Assembly: GCF_019218745.1 (NCBI RefSeq)
Contig: NZ_JAHUXA010000005.1
Location: 1-64,000 of the forward strand
From: Enterobacter sp. ENT03
GTDB taxonomy: Bacteria; Pseudomonadota; Gammaproteobacteria; Enterobacterales; Enterobacteriaceae
DNA length: 64,000 nucleotides
Direction: 5' to 3'
The notes under the pieces are model-generated. The model made no database searches. It was not told where the DNA came from and saw nothing but the letters and a program-made list of their open reading frames with translations. A program made the translations under genes and the position numbers. Of this stretch, positions 31,907 through 40,915 are shown one piece after another (position 1 is the first letter of the stretch; each line of letters opens with the position of its first letter).

Positions 31907-33547
31907 ATGTCTGCTGCACCTTTGTTATTGCTGGAAGTCAATACGCCGAAAATATGGGACTGGCCCTATTTCCAGCACATCGCCGCTCTCCTTCACGCGC
32001 ACCATTTCAATGGTCTTATCATTCATCAGCAGTCGCTGATTACCGATCTTGCCGCGCCCTCGCCCGGCTGCCGCCCTGGCGACATTCGCCATCTGCTCCA
32101 TCGCCGCGACCATGCGCTGCTGTATCTGCAAAAGGTCAGCCGCTACTGTGATGAGCACCATCTGCAACTCTGGTTGCAGGGGGAAGCCACGCCCGATTGC
32201 AGCGAGCAAAAAGCCAAATTCCCGGAGTTCTTTCTCACCGATGCGCGCGCCGATGACGCCAGCTTTACCGACTGGTTATTCGGCCACGCCATCCCGGAAT
32301 TGCTGCGGGCGCTGCCGTCAGTGCGCGGGCTGCGGTTATCCCTGTCCACCCCCGACATGAGCAACGAGGCGTGGAAAGGCGTCTTAAATCTGCTGTACCA
32401 GTCGGTGCGTCGTGAGGGCCGCCAGCTGGTGTTGCGCGATTACCGGGACAAAACCTGGCCGCGGCACATGTTAAAAACCGCGCTGGAGGCGCTGCCCGGC
32501 GACGTGCGCGCCTCAGTGAAAGCCACCGAGCTGGACTACCGTCCCGGCTTTGCCAACAACCCCAATCTGACCACCCTGGCGGGCTTCACCAAATGGCTGG
32601 AGTTCGATATGTGGGGCATCGAGTACGGCTGGACGCTGCTGCCCTGCTATTTACTGGCGGAGTTCCACCAGCGTTTGCAGTGGTTTGCCGGTCAGGACGG
32701 CGCGATGCCTGAAGCCGTCACCCTGCGCCTGAACTGGGAGTGGGTCCCCGAACTGGAGTTGACCGACTCCGTCAATGAAATCAATCTTTACGGCCTCGCC
32801 CGACTGGTGCGCGAACCGCACAGCACCCCCGCCATGCTCGCGCGCGCCTGGCTGCAAACTCATGCCGACCGCCCGTTACCGCTGCACCTGGAGACGCTGT
32901 TCAGCAACCTGCTTAGCGCCAGCTACGAGTGGAGCTGTAAAACCCCGACGCTGCTTGGCCGCGTGTTGCAGTCCCACAGTCAGCCACCCGCCACCTTCCA
33001 GCAGACATTGCATCTGCTGCATCTGGATACCCGCAGTGCAAATTGGGCGCAGGCATTTCAGCCGCTGATGCCCGCCGATGATCCCGAACTGGGTCAGCAG
33101 CAGTTTCAGCTGATTGAGCTGGAACGGCAGCAGTCGCTGTTCCTCGCGGGCCACATGCAAACCCTCGCCCGGCAGTTGCAAAGTGATAACAGCCTCAGCC
33201 CGGCCTTTACCCGCCGCCTTACCGAGGCCGCCACGCGCGCCCTGTGGTATACCCGCGCTTACTCCGCCGTGACGCGGGCCATCGTGCTGCGTATCTGGAT
33301 GCGTAAATATGGCGCGCAATCCGGCAGTCACCAGCAGTTCAGCGACGCGCTACAGGCACTGCGCACCGTCAGCCGCGAACTGGACGCGTGGTTTGCCGGC
33401 GAGGGCCAGAAACATCCGTGGATCTTCCAGAACCTGCTGAGTCCGGCGCGGCTCAATGAACTGGCCCGTAGTCTTGAGCAGGAAGCACCGGATGACGTCA
33501 GCATGGCGGCAACGGCAGCGGGAGTAAATCGACGCGGGGAGGCATGA
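31907..33547 (+). CDS. Unrecognised 546-residue protein, predicted TIM barrel, in the pectin island
   Basis: I do not recognise the family. No signal peptide, so cytoplasmic. The first about 280 residues alternate hydrophobic strands and helices: strands near 6-12, 36-41, 86-92, 139-146, 173-178, 200-208, 230-240 and 270-279, as in an eight-strand barrel. Acidic/aromatic residues sit at strand ends (Glu10, Glu93, Asp178, Glu208, Asp234, Glu239, Glu278 in LNWEW). The rest (about 300-546) is helical with many Arg and Gln. This resembles glycoside hydrolases, hence a possible intracellular glycosidase acting on pectic fragments. Divergent from ogl with 90 bases between; start ATG 31907 preferred over GTG 31877 for its ribosome site. 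Confidence 0.75.
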   Translation: MSAAPLLLLEVNTPKIWDWPYFQHIAALLHAHHFNGLIIHQQSLITDLAAPSPGCRPGDIRHLLHRRDHALLYLQKVSRYCDEHHLQLWLQGEATPDCSEQKAKFPEFFLTDARADDASFTDWLFGHAIPELLRALPSVRGLRLSLSTPDMSNEAWKGVLNLLYQSVRREGRQLVLRDYRDKTWPRHMLKTALEALPGDVRASVKATELDYRPGFANNPNLTTLAGFTKWLEFDMWGIEYGWTLLPCYLLAEFHQRLQWFAGQDGAMPEAVTLRLNWEWVPELELTDSVNEINLYGLARLVREPHSTPAMLARAWLQTHADRPLPLHLETLFSNLLSASYEWSCKTPTLLGRVLQSHSQPPATFQQTLHLLHLDTRSANWAQAFQPLMPADDPELGQQQFQLIELERQQSLFLAGHMQTLARQLQSDNSLSPAFTRRLTEAATRALWYTRAYSAVTRAIVLRIWMRKYGAQSGSHQQFSDALQALRTVSRELDAWFAGEGQKHPWIFQNLLSPARLNELARSLEQEAPDDVSMAATAAGVNRRGEA

Positions 33548-33783
33548 CTTCACGAAACGACTCCCGCCGATTAAAAAGCGAGCAGCTTCACAGAACACGA
33601 GAATTTCAGGTGAGCTGGATCACAGCAGACGAAACGCGATCTGTGATGCCGATCGGAAAGTAAAAGCAAATTTTGACGCCTCGATTAATTCATATTGGTG
33701 ATATTTACCGACCAAATATTCATGACTATTATCAATATGATTGTTGATAAAACAGAGAATTAACCACTGATTGAGGCGCTAAC

Positions 33784-34149
33784 ATGGACTGGTATCTAAA
33801 AGTTCTCAGGAACTACATTGGGTTTCGCGGGCGCGCGCGCCGCAAGGAGTACTGGATGTTTATTCTGGTCAACATCGTGCTGACCGGGGTACTGGGGATC
33901 GTGGATAAAATTCTGGGGTTACAACTGGGCGGCGGCGAAGGCGTGCTGACCACCGTCTATGGCGTACTGATTTTCCTGCCGTGGTGGGCGGTGCAGTTCC
34001 GTCGTCTGCATGATACTGACCGCTCGGCGTGGTGGTTATTACTGCTGCTGATCCCGGTGATCGGCTGGCTGGTGATCATCGCCTTCAACTGTCAGAGCGG
34101 TACGCCAGGCGAAAACCGCTTTGGACCGGATCCAAAAATGCTCGCCTGA
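33784..34149 (+). CDS. yhaH: YhaH, DUF805 membrane protein
   Basis: 121 residues. DUF805: YIGFRGRARRKEYWMFIL start, three to four helices, RRLHDTDRSAWWLLLLLIPVIGWLVIIAF signature and the C-terminal CQSGTPGENRFGPDP. Role unknown, possibly membrane transport or signalling accessory. It marks the return to E. coli order after the island. The 236 bases upstream have no gene; AT-rich promoter-like sequence is visible there. Confidence 0.92.
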   Translation: MDWYLKVLRNYIGFRGRARRKEYWMFILVNIVLTGVLGIVDKILGLQLGGGEGVLTTVYGVLIFLPWWAVQFRRLHDTDRSAWWLLLLLIPVIGWLVIIAFNCQSGTPGENRFGPDPKMLA

Positions 34150-34155
34150 TCCTGC

Positions 34156-34185
34156 TGACTCCTCCGCCCGGAGGAGTCATTTATT
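34156..34185. terminator. Bidirectional terminator between yhaH and yhaJ
   Basis: Perfect 10-base stem TGACTCCTCC (34156-34165) / GGAGGAGTCA (34170-34179), loop GCCC, then TTTATTTGTT on the yhaH side. It abuts the yhaJ stop (34181-34183). Confidence 0.8.
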
Positions 34186-35077
34186 TGTTCATAAACAGCT
34201 TCGGGATCTCCCGCAGACACCAGGCTTTGGCCTCGCCCATGCTGTCGCGTCGCCAGGCCATAATAATGTCCACTTCGGCGGTGTATTCCGGGCTGACCAC
34301 CCGCAGACGTCCTTCGGCAATATCCTTTTCAACCATGGGATACGGCATGGTCGCCACCCCCAGTCCGGCCAGCAGCGCCTGGCGTTTATCTTCCAGGCTG
34401 CTCACCGTCAGACGCGGCTGTTTGTCGAGCAACTGCACGGTTAACACCGGACGTTCCCGCGCGGTATCCGCCACCGCCACGCCGCGGTATTTCACGCGCG
34501 TCACTTCGGACAGCGGTTCCGGCTCATCATGGATGGGATGCCCCGGCGCAGCCACGTAGACATTCATCACCTTATACAGCTTGCGGGAGTTAATTTCTGA
34601 CGAGGAACGAAAATGCATGTCCGGCCCGATAACAATGTCTGCCCGGCCCTGCTCCAGTCGCTCCCACGCGCCGGCAAGCACTTCGGTGATCACCGACAGC
34701 TGGGTATTGGCTTTGGTCGCCAGCTTTTCCACCAGCGGGAAAAGCGACTGGGTGGGCACCAGTGCTTCGGTTACCAGCGTCAGGTGTGTTTCCCAGCCGC
34801 GCGCCAGCGCTTCCGCATCGGTCGTCAGTTTATCGGCCGCTTCCAGTAATACGCGCCCGCGCTCCAGCAGCATCCGCCCCACGTTAGTAAATTTGGTGCG
34901 GTGACCAGAGCGGTCAAACAGCACGACGTCCAGTTCTTCTTCCAGCTTTTGCATGGTATAGCTGAGCGCCGACGGGACACGGCCCAGCTCATCTGCCGCC
35001 GCCGCGAAACTGCCACGCCGATCGATTGCATCCATCACCCGTAATGCTTCGAGGGTTAACGCTCTTTCTTTAGCCAT
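34181..35077 (-). CDS. yhaJ: YhaJ, LysR-family regulator
   Basis: 298 residues. N-terminal winged HTH (ALRVMDAIDRRGSFAAAADELGRVPSALSYTMQKLEEEL; about 10-48), then the LysR substrate-binding domain. In E. coli YhaJ responds to aromatic nitro compounds (e.g. activates yqjF-region and yhaK genes) and is used in pathogenic strains for type III secretion. It is divergent from yhaK (about 105-base intergenic region 35078-35182). Confidence 0.91.
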   Translation of the reverse strand: MAKERALTLEALRVMDAIDRRGSFAAAADELGRVPSALSYTMQKLEEELDVVLFDRSGHRTKFTNVGRMLLERGRVLLEAADKLTTDAEALARGWETHLTLVTEALVPTQSLFPLVEKLATKANTQLSVITEVLAGAWERLEQGRADIVIGPDMHFRSSSEINSRKLYKVMNVYVAAPGHPIHDEPEPLSEVTRVKYRGVAVADTARERPVLTVQLLDKQPRLTVSSLEDKRQALLAGLGVATMPYPMVEKDIAEGRLRVVSPEYTAEVDIIMAWRRDSMGEAKAWCLREIPKLFMNK

Positions 35078-35182
35078 GTCGTTTTCATTCAGGAAATTTG
35101 AACATACCGGGCAGAATATCTGGCTAACATTGCAGCGTCCATACCTTTACCATTGTTAACGTGTAAAGAGAGGGCAAAGATT

Positions 35183-35884
35183 ATGATCACGACAAGAACA
35201 GTCAAACAGTGCGGCCAGGCAGATTTCGGATGGTTGCAGGCTCGCTACACCTTCTCCTTTGGCCATTATTTTGACCCGAAACTGCTGGGCTATGCCTCGT
35301 TGCGGGTGCTGAATCAGGAAGTGCTGGCGCCGGGCGCGTCATTCCAGCCGCGGACCTATCCCAAAGTGGATATGTTAAATCTGATCCTGGAAGGCGAAGC
35401 CGAGTACCGCGACAGCGAAGGTCATCATGTTCAGGCGAAAGCGGGCGAAGCGCTGCTTATCGCCACGCAGCCGGGTATCAGCTACAGCGAACATAACCTC
35501 AGCAAAGATAAGTCGCTGACCCGTATGCAGTTATGGCTCGACGCCTGTCCGGAGCGGGAAAATGCGCTGGTGCAGAAAATGGTGCTGGCGGATCATGCAC
35601 AGCAGCTGCTGGCCTCGCCAGATGGCAGCGAGGGCAGTTTGCAACTGCGTCAGCAGGTGTGGATCCATCATATTGCGCTGGAAACTGGCGAAGAGCTGAG
35701 TTTTCATCTCCATGGACCGCGCGCCTATTTGCAGTCGATCCACGGCAGTGTGCACGCCGTCACACAGCAAACCGAGCAGCAGGCCCTGACCTGCGGTGAT
35801 GGCGCGTTTATTCGTGATGAACCTAACATTACGCTCGTCGCCGATACGCCGCTGCGTGCATTACTGATAGATTTACCGCTGTAA
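35183..35884 (+). CDS. yhaK: YhaK, pirin-like bicupin
   Basis: 233 residues, exactly the E. coli length. Pirin family: ARYTFSFGHYFDPKLLGYASLRVLNQE (about 18-44) and RTYPKVDMLNLILEGEAEYRDSEG cupin motif; Glu/His residues for a metal are less complete than in pirin with quercetinase activity. Probably redox-sensing, likely target of YhaJ. Start ATG 35183 after AAAGAGAGGG; frame open from 35153. Confidence 0.92.
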   Translation: MITTRTVKQCGQADFGWLQARYTFSFGHYFDPKLLGYASLRVLNQEVLAPGASFQPRTYPKVDMLNLILEGEAEYRDSEGHHVQAKAGEALLIATQPGISYSEHNLSKDKSLTRMQLWLDACPERENALVQKMVLADHAQQLLASPDGSEGSLQLRQQVWIHHIALETGEELSFHLHGPRAYLQSIHGSVHAVTQQTEQQALTCGDGAFIRDEPNITLVADTPLRALLIDLPL

Positions 35885-35908
35885 GTCACCGCATCACGGG
35901 AATACCTA

Positions 35909-36076
35909 ATGAGCAAAAAACAGAAGAAAACCAGACCCGCACCGGTTGAGGTGCAGTTTCAGCAGACAGACGCCGCCCCTCTGCGTTTGTCATTTGGCTC
36001 CGACGAGATGCTGAGTGAACTAGAAGCAATTGTGGCCGACGCCGAAGTGCGGCTCTCAGAAGAAGAAGCCGCGTAA
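35909..36076 (+). CDS. yhaL: YhaL, small protein
   Basis: 55 residues, not in long-ORF lists. Reads MSKKQKKTRPAPVE, then a helical acidic tail LRLSFGSDEMLSELEAIVAD and AEVRLSEEEAA. Conserved small protein downstream of yhaK in E. coli (54 residues there by my recollection). Function unknown. Starts 24 bases after the yhaK stop, so probably cotranscribed. Confidence 0.85.
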   Translation: MSKKQKKTRPAPVEVQFQQTDAAPLRLSFGSDEMLSELEAIVADAEVRLSEEEAA

Positions 36077-36088
36077 CCTTTTCATCTC

Positions 36089-36112
36089 GCCCGACGGCGC
36101 TACCCGCCGGGC
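36089..36112. repeat. REP-like hairpin between yhaL and cyuA
   Basis: GCCCGACGGCG and CGCCGGGC face each other between the two convergent genes, acting as likely 3'-end stabiliser. Confidence 0.55.
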
Positions 36113-36120
36113 AATTCTCC

Positions 36121-37428
36121 CTACCCTGCTTTTCTCGCCATGATGTCAATAATTTGCCGATCGGTTTGCTGCATCGACTGACAGGCCAGCGCGCATAAAT
36201 TAGCGATCGACTGTTCTACATCGTGCGCCACAATGCCTTCGTTACCGGTCACCGCCGTATCATCGAGTGCCATCAGTACCGCTTTCCATGCCGAGGATAC
36301 GCTGGTCGAAACTTTCATCGCGCAACTGTTAGACGCGCCATCGCAAATCATACCGCTGACATCGCCAATCATGCTGCTGATCGCCATCGCAAGGGTGTCA
36401 TATCGCCCGTCAATCAGCCATGCCATGCCCGCCGCGGCCCCCATAGCAGCCGTAGTGGCGGCGCATAGCGCAGACAAGCGCGGCAACTGGTGATGGATGT
36501 AGATTGCGCTTAAATGCGACAGCATCAGCGCACGCGCCAGTTTCTCCTCGCTCACCTGAAAATGCTCCGCCACCACCACAACGGGCAGCGTCGCGGTAAT
36601 GCCCTGATTGCCCGAACCGGAATTGCTCATCGCAGGTAAGCTCGCGCCCCCCATACGCGCATCAGATGCCGCGCTGGTACGGATCACTATGGCAGTGAGA
36701 AGATCGTCGGCCTGCAGGCCGCGCGTTTGCTGTTTTTGCAGCGTCGCACCAATGTGCAGCCCCCATGTACCGCGCAGCCCCTCCTGCGAAAGCGCGTCAT
36801 TGAGCCGGGCCGCCTGCAGGATAAAGCGGATCTGCGCCAGCGGAACCTGTTCGGCAAAAGTCACGATGTCTTTAAGCGAGGTCCGGGAGAGCACATCCGG
36901 TGCGGTATCAGCGCATTCAGCATCCGGCGCATCGCGTTCCAACAACACCGCGTCCGCCGTCTCAATACGCACAATACGGGTATGATCGCCGGCGATGGTC
37001 ACGCAGGCCCATTGCTCATTGGCATAAACACGGGCGCGTACCCAGAGAATATCGTCGCAGGGAGTTTGTAACCTGACCTTTACTCGCCCGGCATCCAGCA
37101 GGGCTTTTGCCGCTGACACCGCCTGTGCCGAGGCGTTTTTGAGCACTTCCAGCCCGGCGTCGGCATCCCCCGCCAGCGCGCCAAGGGCGGCGGCTACCGG
37201 CAGGCCCACCATGCCGGTGCCCGGCACGGTAACGCCCATGCCGTTTTTCATCAGGTTGGGTGACACCTGGACCTCAATACGATCCACCTTTTCCGTGAGC
37301 TGTGCTGCCGCCACCGCACAGGCCAGCGCCACTGAAACGGGTTCGGTGCAACCGAGCGCCGGTTTCACCTCCGCCTTCACAATGTTGATAAAACGATCCC
37401 ATAGCGGGTTAACCTTGGTCGTAGTCAT
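36121..37428 (-). CDS. cyuA: CyuA (YhaM), L-cysteine desulfidase
   Basis: 435 residues, UPF0597/L-serine dehydratase alpha-like family. It degrades L-cysteine to pyruvate, sulfide and ammonia with an iron-sulfur cluster. Motifs: [22 protein letters not shown] near the N-terminus (ligand Cys), [11 protein letters not shown]-type segment [16 protein letters not shown], and [16 protein letters not shown] near residue 355. Second gene of cyuPA (16 bases after the cyuP stop). Regulated by CyuR (YbaO, elsewhere) in E. coli. Confidence 0.91.
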   Translation of the reverse strand: MTTTKVNPLWDRFINIVKAEVKPALGCTEPVSVALACAVAAAQLTEKVDRIEVQVSPNLMKNGMGVTVPGTGMVGLPVAAALGALAGDADAGLEVLKNASAQAVSAAKALLDAGRVKVRLQTPCDDILWVRARVYANEQWACVTIAGDHTRIVRIETADAVLLERDAPDAECADTAPDVLSRTSLKDIVTFAEQVPLAQIRFILQAARLNDALSQEGLRGTWGLHIGATLQKQQTRGLQADDLLTAIVIRTSAASDARMGGASLPAMSNSGSGNQGITATLPVVVVAEHFQVSEEKLARALMLSHLSAIYIHHQLPRLSALCAATTAAMGAAAGMAWLIDGRYDTLAMAISSMIGDVSGMICDGASNSCAMKVSTSVSSAWKAVLMALDDTAVTGNEGIVAHDVEQSIANLCALACQSMQQTDRQIIDIMARKAG

Positions 37429-37444
37429 AACAACAGCCTTTCTT

Positions 37445-38776
37445 TCAGGAAAATGCGAGGAACGGCGAGATGCAAAGCAGCAGGCCGGTCACAATAATGA
37501 TGTACAGCGATGCGCCTTTGTATTGGTGCAATGCGGGCACTTTGTAAACCAGCCACGCCGGGATGAGGCAGCCCACCATGCCGAAAATAGGGCTACACAC
37601 TGAGGTGAAGCTCAGTACCGGCGCGTTGAGCACAATGGCGCTCCAGGCCAGCAGCACGGCGAACACCATAATGCTGCCCTGCACATAGTTTTCATTGAAC
37701 GTGCGGCCCGGAAATTTGCGGCGCAGCAGATTCATGGCGATACCCTGCGTGGCTTCACGAAAGCCAAGATAGACGCCAAAGAAGGCGGTCATTACCGCAA
37801 AGATATTGAGGATCACACTGACAATCTTTACCCAGCCTGCACCCTCGCCGCTGATGAACTGCGCCGCGATAGCCAGTGCCGAGATATTTTGCTCATAAGC
37901 TTTGACGGCTTCGTCGTGCCCCATCGCCAGTGTGAATGAAACGGCATAGAAAAAGACGGTGACAAACAGCACCGCAAACGCAATGTTCATCGCCCGCAGC
38001 GCCTTATAGCGAGCCACTTCTACTGATTTTTCCCGGGAACGGTAGGAGATCACCATCGGGCTGAGGGTCTGGATAAACAGAATGGAAGTGAGGGTAAAGG
38101 GCAACGTGATAATCGCGTTTTTGATCAATAACCCCACAGGCGGTAACGCGCCAATATTGTATAAGTGCCACATGCCGATCATGGATAATCCCAGCGCCGC
38201 CACCACGAACAATTTCGTGAGCACCATCAGGCTGGAGATTTTGAATAGCAGTTTTTCGCCGCGTGAGGAGATCGCCACCAGCACGCAAATTAATCCCAGC
38301 CCGTAAAAAGGATTGTCGGATAACAGCCCCTCGGTGATGCCAAAGGTGTGCAGATACGAGGCGCTGTCGTTGGTGATCGCCGTGGAATAGACAAACATCC
38401 AGATCACCAGCATCACGAAATAGAGCGCCCCTAACAGGATGCCCCAGTTTTTGCCCAGATAGCCGCTGATGACGCTCGGGTAATCTTTGCATTCCGGCGA
38501 GGCGGCCAGCGTATTAATAAATAAGCGCTGAAAAAGGTACATCGCCGGGTAGCCAATGACGGAGGAGAGCAGAAAAACCCACAGTCCCATGAGTCCGACC
38601 TGCACAGGTAAAAAGACAATGCCTGCGCCAATGGCCATGCCGATACTCATGATGACCCAGCCGGTATCGCTGCTGTCGAACTTGATGGCGGCACGCCATT
38701 CGCTTTCAGTCATGCCCGCGTCACGGGCTTGCGGTGATGCTTCCAGGCTTGCGCCGTTCTGAGTTACCGTTTCCAT
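37445..38776 (-). CDS. cyuP: CyuP (DlsT/YhaO), cysteine/D-serine transporter
   Basis: 443 residues, HAAAP (hydroxy/aromatic amino acid permease) family with eleven helices; paralogue of TdcC. First helix [24 protein letters not shown] (about 38-61), and [15 protein letters not shown] later. In E. coli it imports cysteine and D-serine. First gene of cyuPA; the 280 bases upstream to tdcG include the tdc terminator but no other gene. Confidence 0.9.
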   Translation of the reverse strand: METVTQNGASLEASPQARDAGMTESEWRAAIKFDSSDTGWVIMSIGMAIGAGIVFLPVQVGLMGLWVFLLSSVIGYPAMYLFQRLFINTLAASPECKDYPSVISGYLGKNWGILLGALYFVMLVIWMFVYSTAITNDSASYLHTFGITEGLLSDNPFYGLGLICVLVAISSRGEKLLFKISSLMVLTKLFVVAALGLSMIGMWHLYNIGALPPVGLLIKNAIITLPFTLTSILFIQTLSPMVISYRSREKSVEVARYKALRAMNIAFAVLFVTVFFYAVSFTLAMGHDEAVKAYEQNISALAIAAQFISGEGAGWVKIVSVILNIFAVMTAFFGVYLGFREATQGIAMNLLRRKFPGRTFNENYVQGSIMVFAVLLAWSAIVLNAPVLSFTSVCSPIFGMVGCLIPAWLVYKVPALHQYKGASLYIIIVTGLLLCISPFLAFS

Positions 38777-39000
38777 AATTTTCTCGCTGTAGGTAGAGGT
38801 TTTTATTTTTTTTCGTTCCGCATCAATGCGATGTGCGGGACGTGATGGCGCAGGCGAGTCGTTTTAATGAGAAAATCATACGCTCGGGGTCAGAGAAAAA
38901 CTTCACAAATAAACCCTTATAATTACTGTTTGTTAGTAAATTTTTTCTCCATAAAAAGTGAAAACAGCATAAAAATTCCCTGGTTGAACACTATCTCAAT

Positions 39001-39027
39001 AAAAAAAGGGCGCACCATGGTGCGCCC
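39001..39027 (-). terminator. Intrinsic terminator of the tdc operon
   Basis: A perfect 20-base palindrome GGGCGCACCATGGTGCGCCC at 39008-39027; on the minus strand it is followed by TTTTTTT (39001-39007), in the expected place after tdcG. Confidence 0.9.
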
Positions 39028-39055
39028 GAAGAAGGAGAAACAAACAGAAATAGTG

Positions 39056-40420
39056 TCAGCGACAAACCACTTTGATCGCCAGCCCACCGCGAGACGTTTC
39101 CCGGTATTTGTCGTTCATATCTTTGCCGGTCTCATACATGGTTTCGATCACTTTATCGAGAGATACGCGAGGCTCCGATGTCCTGCGTAGCGCCATGCGT
39201 GCCGCGTTCACCGCTTTCACCGCGTTGATTGCGTTTCGTTCGATACACGGGATTTGTACCTGGCCGGCCACCGGATCGCAGGTTAACCCCAGGTTATGCT
39301 CCATGGCGATTTCCGCCGCAATACAGACCTGCGTCGGGCTGCCGCCAAGCAACTCCGTCAGTCCCGCAGCCGCCATTGAGCAGGCCACACCGATCTCTCC
39401 CTGACAGCCCACTTCGGCACCCGAAATCGAAGCATTCATCTTATACAGCGCGCCGATTGCGCCAGCCGCCAACAAATAGCGGGCAATCGAATTGGCGTTA
39501 ACCGGGCGGCGGAATTTATCGTAGTAAGCGAGCACGGCAGGAACAATACCGCATGCACCGTTGGTTGGCGCCGTCACCACTCGCCCGCCTGCGGCGTTCT
39601 CTTCGCTCACCGCCAAAGCAAACATATTGATCCAGTCGATGACGTTCATGGGATCGCTGGAGAGGCTATCGCTGGAGACTAACAGGCGTCGTAATGCCAC
39701 GGCACGACGCGGAACATTGAGCGCTCCGGGCAATACGCCTTCGGTGTTAATGCCGCGCTCGATACCGGCGTGCATCACATCCCAGATGCGTGCAAAACCG
39801 GCATCGACTTCATTTTTGCTGCGTAGCGCCAGTTCGTTTTGCATCATCAGCCCGGAGATAGAAAGTCCGTTGCGCTCGCACAGCTTCAGCAGCTCGCTGG
39901 CAGAATGGAAATCGTATGGAACCGGGGCTTCTACGTCATGTGCCTGTCCGAAGTGCTCTTCCTCAACGATAAAACCGCCGCCAACGGAGTAGTAGGTTTT
40001 GCTGAGTAACGTTTCAGATCCCTGCCACGCAGTGATTCGCATCCCGTTTTCATGACGCGGGAGCGTTTCTGGATGAAAAATAATGCTATCTGCGACGGGA
40101 AAATCCACCACATGCGCGCCATCCGCCACGGGCAAACGCCCGCTGAGCGTCACGGCTTCGATAAACGTGGGAATACCGTCGATGCTCACGTCCTGTGGAC
40201 TATTGCCCGCCAGTCCCATCATGATGGCGACATCGGTCGCATGACCCTTTCCGGTCAGCGAAAGTGAACCATACAGATCGACCACAATATGTGTGGTTCG
40301 GTGTAAAGATCCGCGGCCAAACAATTGATCGATAAAACGTTTACCTGCATTCATTGGCCCCACGGTATGGGAGCTGGAAGGTCCAATGCCAATCTTGAAA
40401 ATATCGAATGCGCTAATCAT
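39056..40420 (-). CDS. tdcG: TdcG, L-serine dehydratase
   Basis: 454 residues from ATG 40420, same as E. coli TdcG. Iron-sulfur enzyme converting L-serine to pyruvate and ammonia. Beta-type domain first (SAFDIFKIGIGPSSSHTVGPMNAG, 2-25), alpha domain later with APTNGACGIVPAVLAYYDKF, VGCQGEIGVACSMAAAGL and the final GLTCDPVAGQVQIPCIERN. A GTG two codons upstream is in frame but too close to AGGG. Last tdc gene; an internal hairpin lies in the tdcF gap. Confidence 0.94.
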   Translation of the reverse strand: MISAFDIFKIGIGPSSSHTVGPMNAGKRFIDQLFGRGSLHRTTHIVVDLYGSLSLTGKGHATDVAIMMGLAGNSPQDVSIDGIPTFIEAVTLSGRLPVADGAHVVDFPVADSIIFHPETLPRHENGMRITAWQGSETLLSKTYYSVGGGFIVEEEHFGQAHDVEAPVPYDFHSASELLKLCERNGLSISGLMMQNELALRSKNEVDAGFARIWDVMHAGIERGINTEGVLPGALNVPRRAVALRRLLVSSDSLSSDPMNVIDWINMFALAVSEENAAGGRVVTAPTNGACGIVPAVLAYYDKFRRPVNANSIARYLLAAGAIGALYKMNASISGAEVGCQGEIGVACSMAAAGLTELLGGSPTQVCIAAEIAMEHNLGLTCDPVAGQVQIPCIERNAINAVKAVNAARMALRRTSEPRVSLDKVIETMYETGKDMNDKYRETSRGGLAIKVVCR

Positions 40421-40479
40421 ATCCACACCCTGGGATTGCCGTTCAGTGAAGAGCCGGCGTCACACTCACTCTGAGATCG

Positions 40480-40500
40480 GGGCGATCCAGAAGATCGCCC
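40480..40500 (-). terminator. Hairpin between tdcF and tdcG
   Basis: GGGCGATC (40480-40487) and GATCGCCC (40493-40500) around a 5-base loop in the 92-base tdcF-tdcG gap. No T tract, so more likely an mRNA-processing or attenuation element reducing tdcG than a full stop. Confidence 0.5.
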
Positions 40501-40512
40501 TCCGGTCATAAC

Positions 40513-40902
40513 CTACGCATCGCGTACCGCGATGGCTTCGATCTCCAGCTTCACATCTTTTGGCAAACGGGCGACCTGCACGCAGCTGCGCGTAGGGTAG
40601 ATAGCCTGATGCGCATCAAAAAATTGCTGATAGACCTGATTGATGGTGGAGAAGTCGTTCAGATCGGTGATGAACACCGTGGTTTTCACGATGTCGCCCA
40701 CCTTCAGGCCTGCGGACTCTACAATCGCTTTGACGTTTTCCAGACTCTGACGTGCCTGATCGGCAACGTTTTCTGCGACCGCTCCCGTTTGCGGACAAAC
40801 CGGGATCTGACCCGACGTGAAGAGCAGGCTGCCCAGATCCACGCCCTGCACATAAGGGCCGATAGCGCCCGGTGCGCGCTGGGTTTCAATAATTTTTCTC
40901 AT
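40513..40902 (-). CDS. tdcF: TdcF, RidA-family enamine/imine deaminase
   Basis: 129 residues, YjgF/YER057c/UK114 trimer. Blocks: GAIGPYVQGVDLGSLLFTSGQIP, VENVKAIVESAGLKVGDIVKTTVFITDLNDF, ARSCVQVARLPKDVKLEIEAIAV. The RidA family hydrolyses reactive enamines from threonine/serine dehydratases, protecting PLP enzymes and PFL chemistry. Arg near RSCVQVARLP is the family active-site Arg. Located between tdcE and tdcG. Confidence 0.94.
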   Translation of the reverse strand: MRKIIETQRAPGAIGPYVQGVDLGSLLFTSGQIPVCPQTGAVAENVADQARQSLENVKAIVESAGLKVGDIVKTTVFITDLNDFSTINQVYQQFFDAHQAIYPTRSCVQVARLPKDVKLEIEAIAVRDA

Positions 40903-40915
40903 CGTTCCTCCGGCG

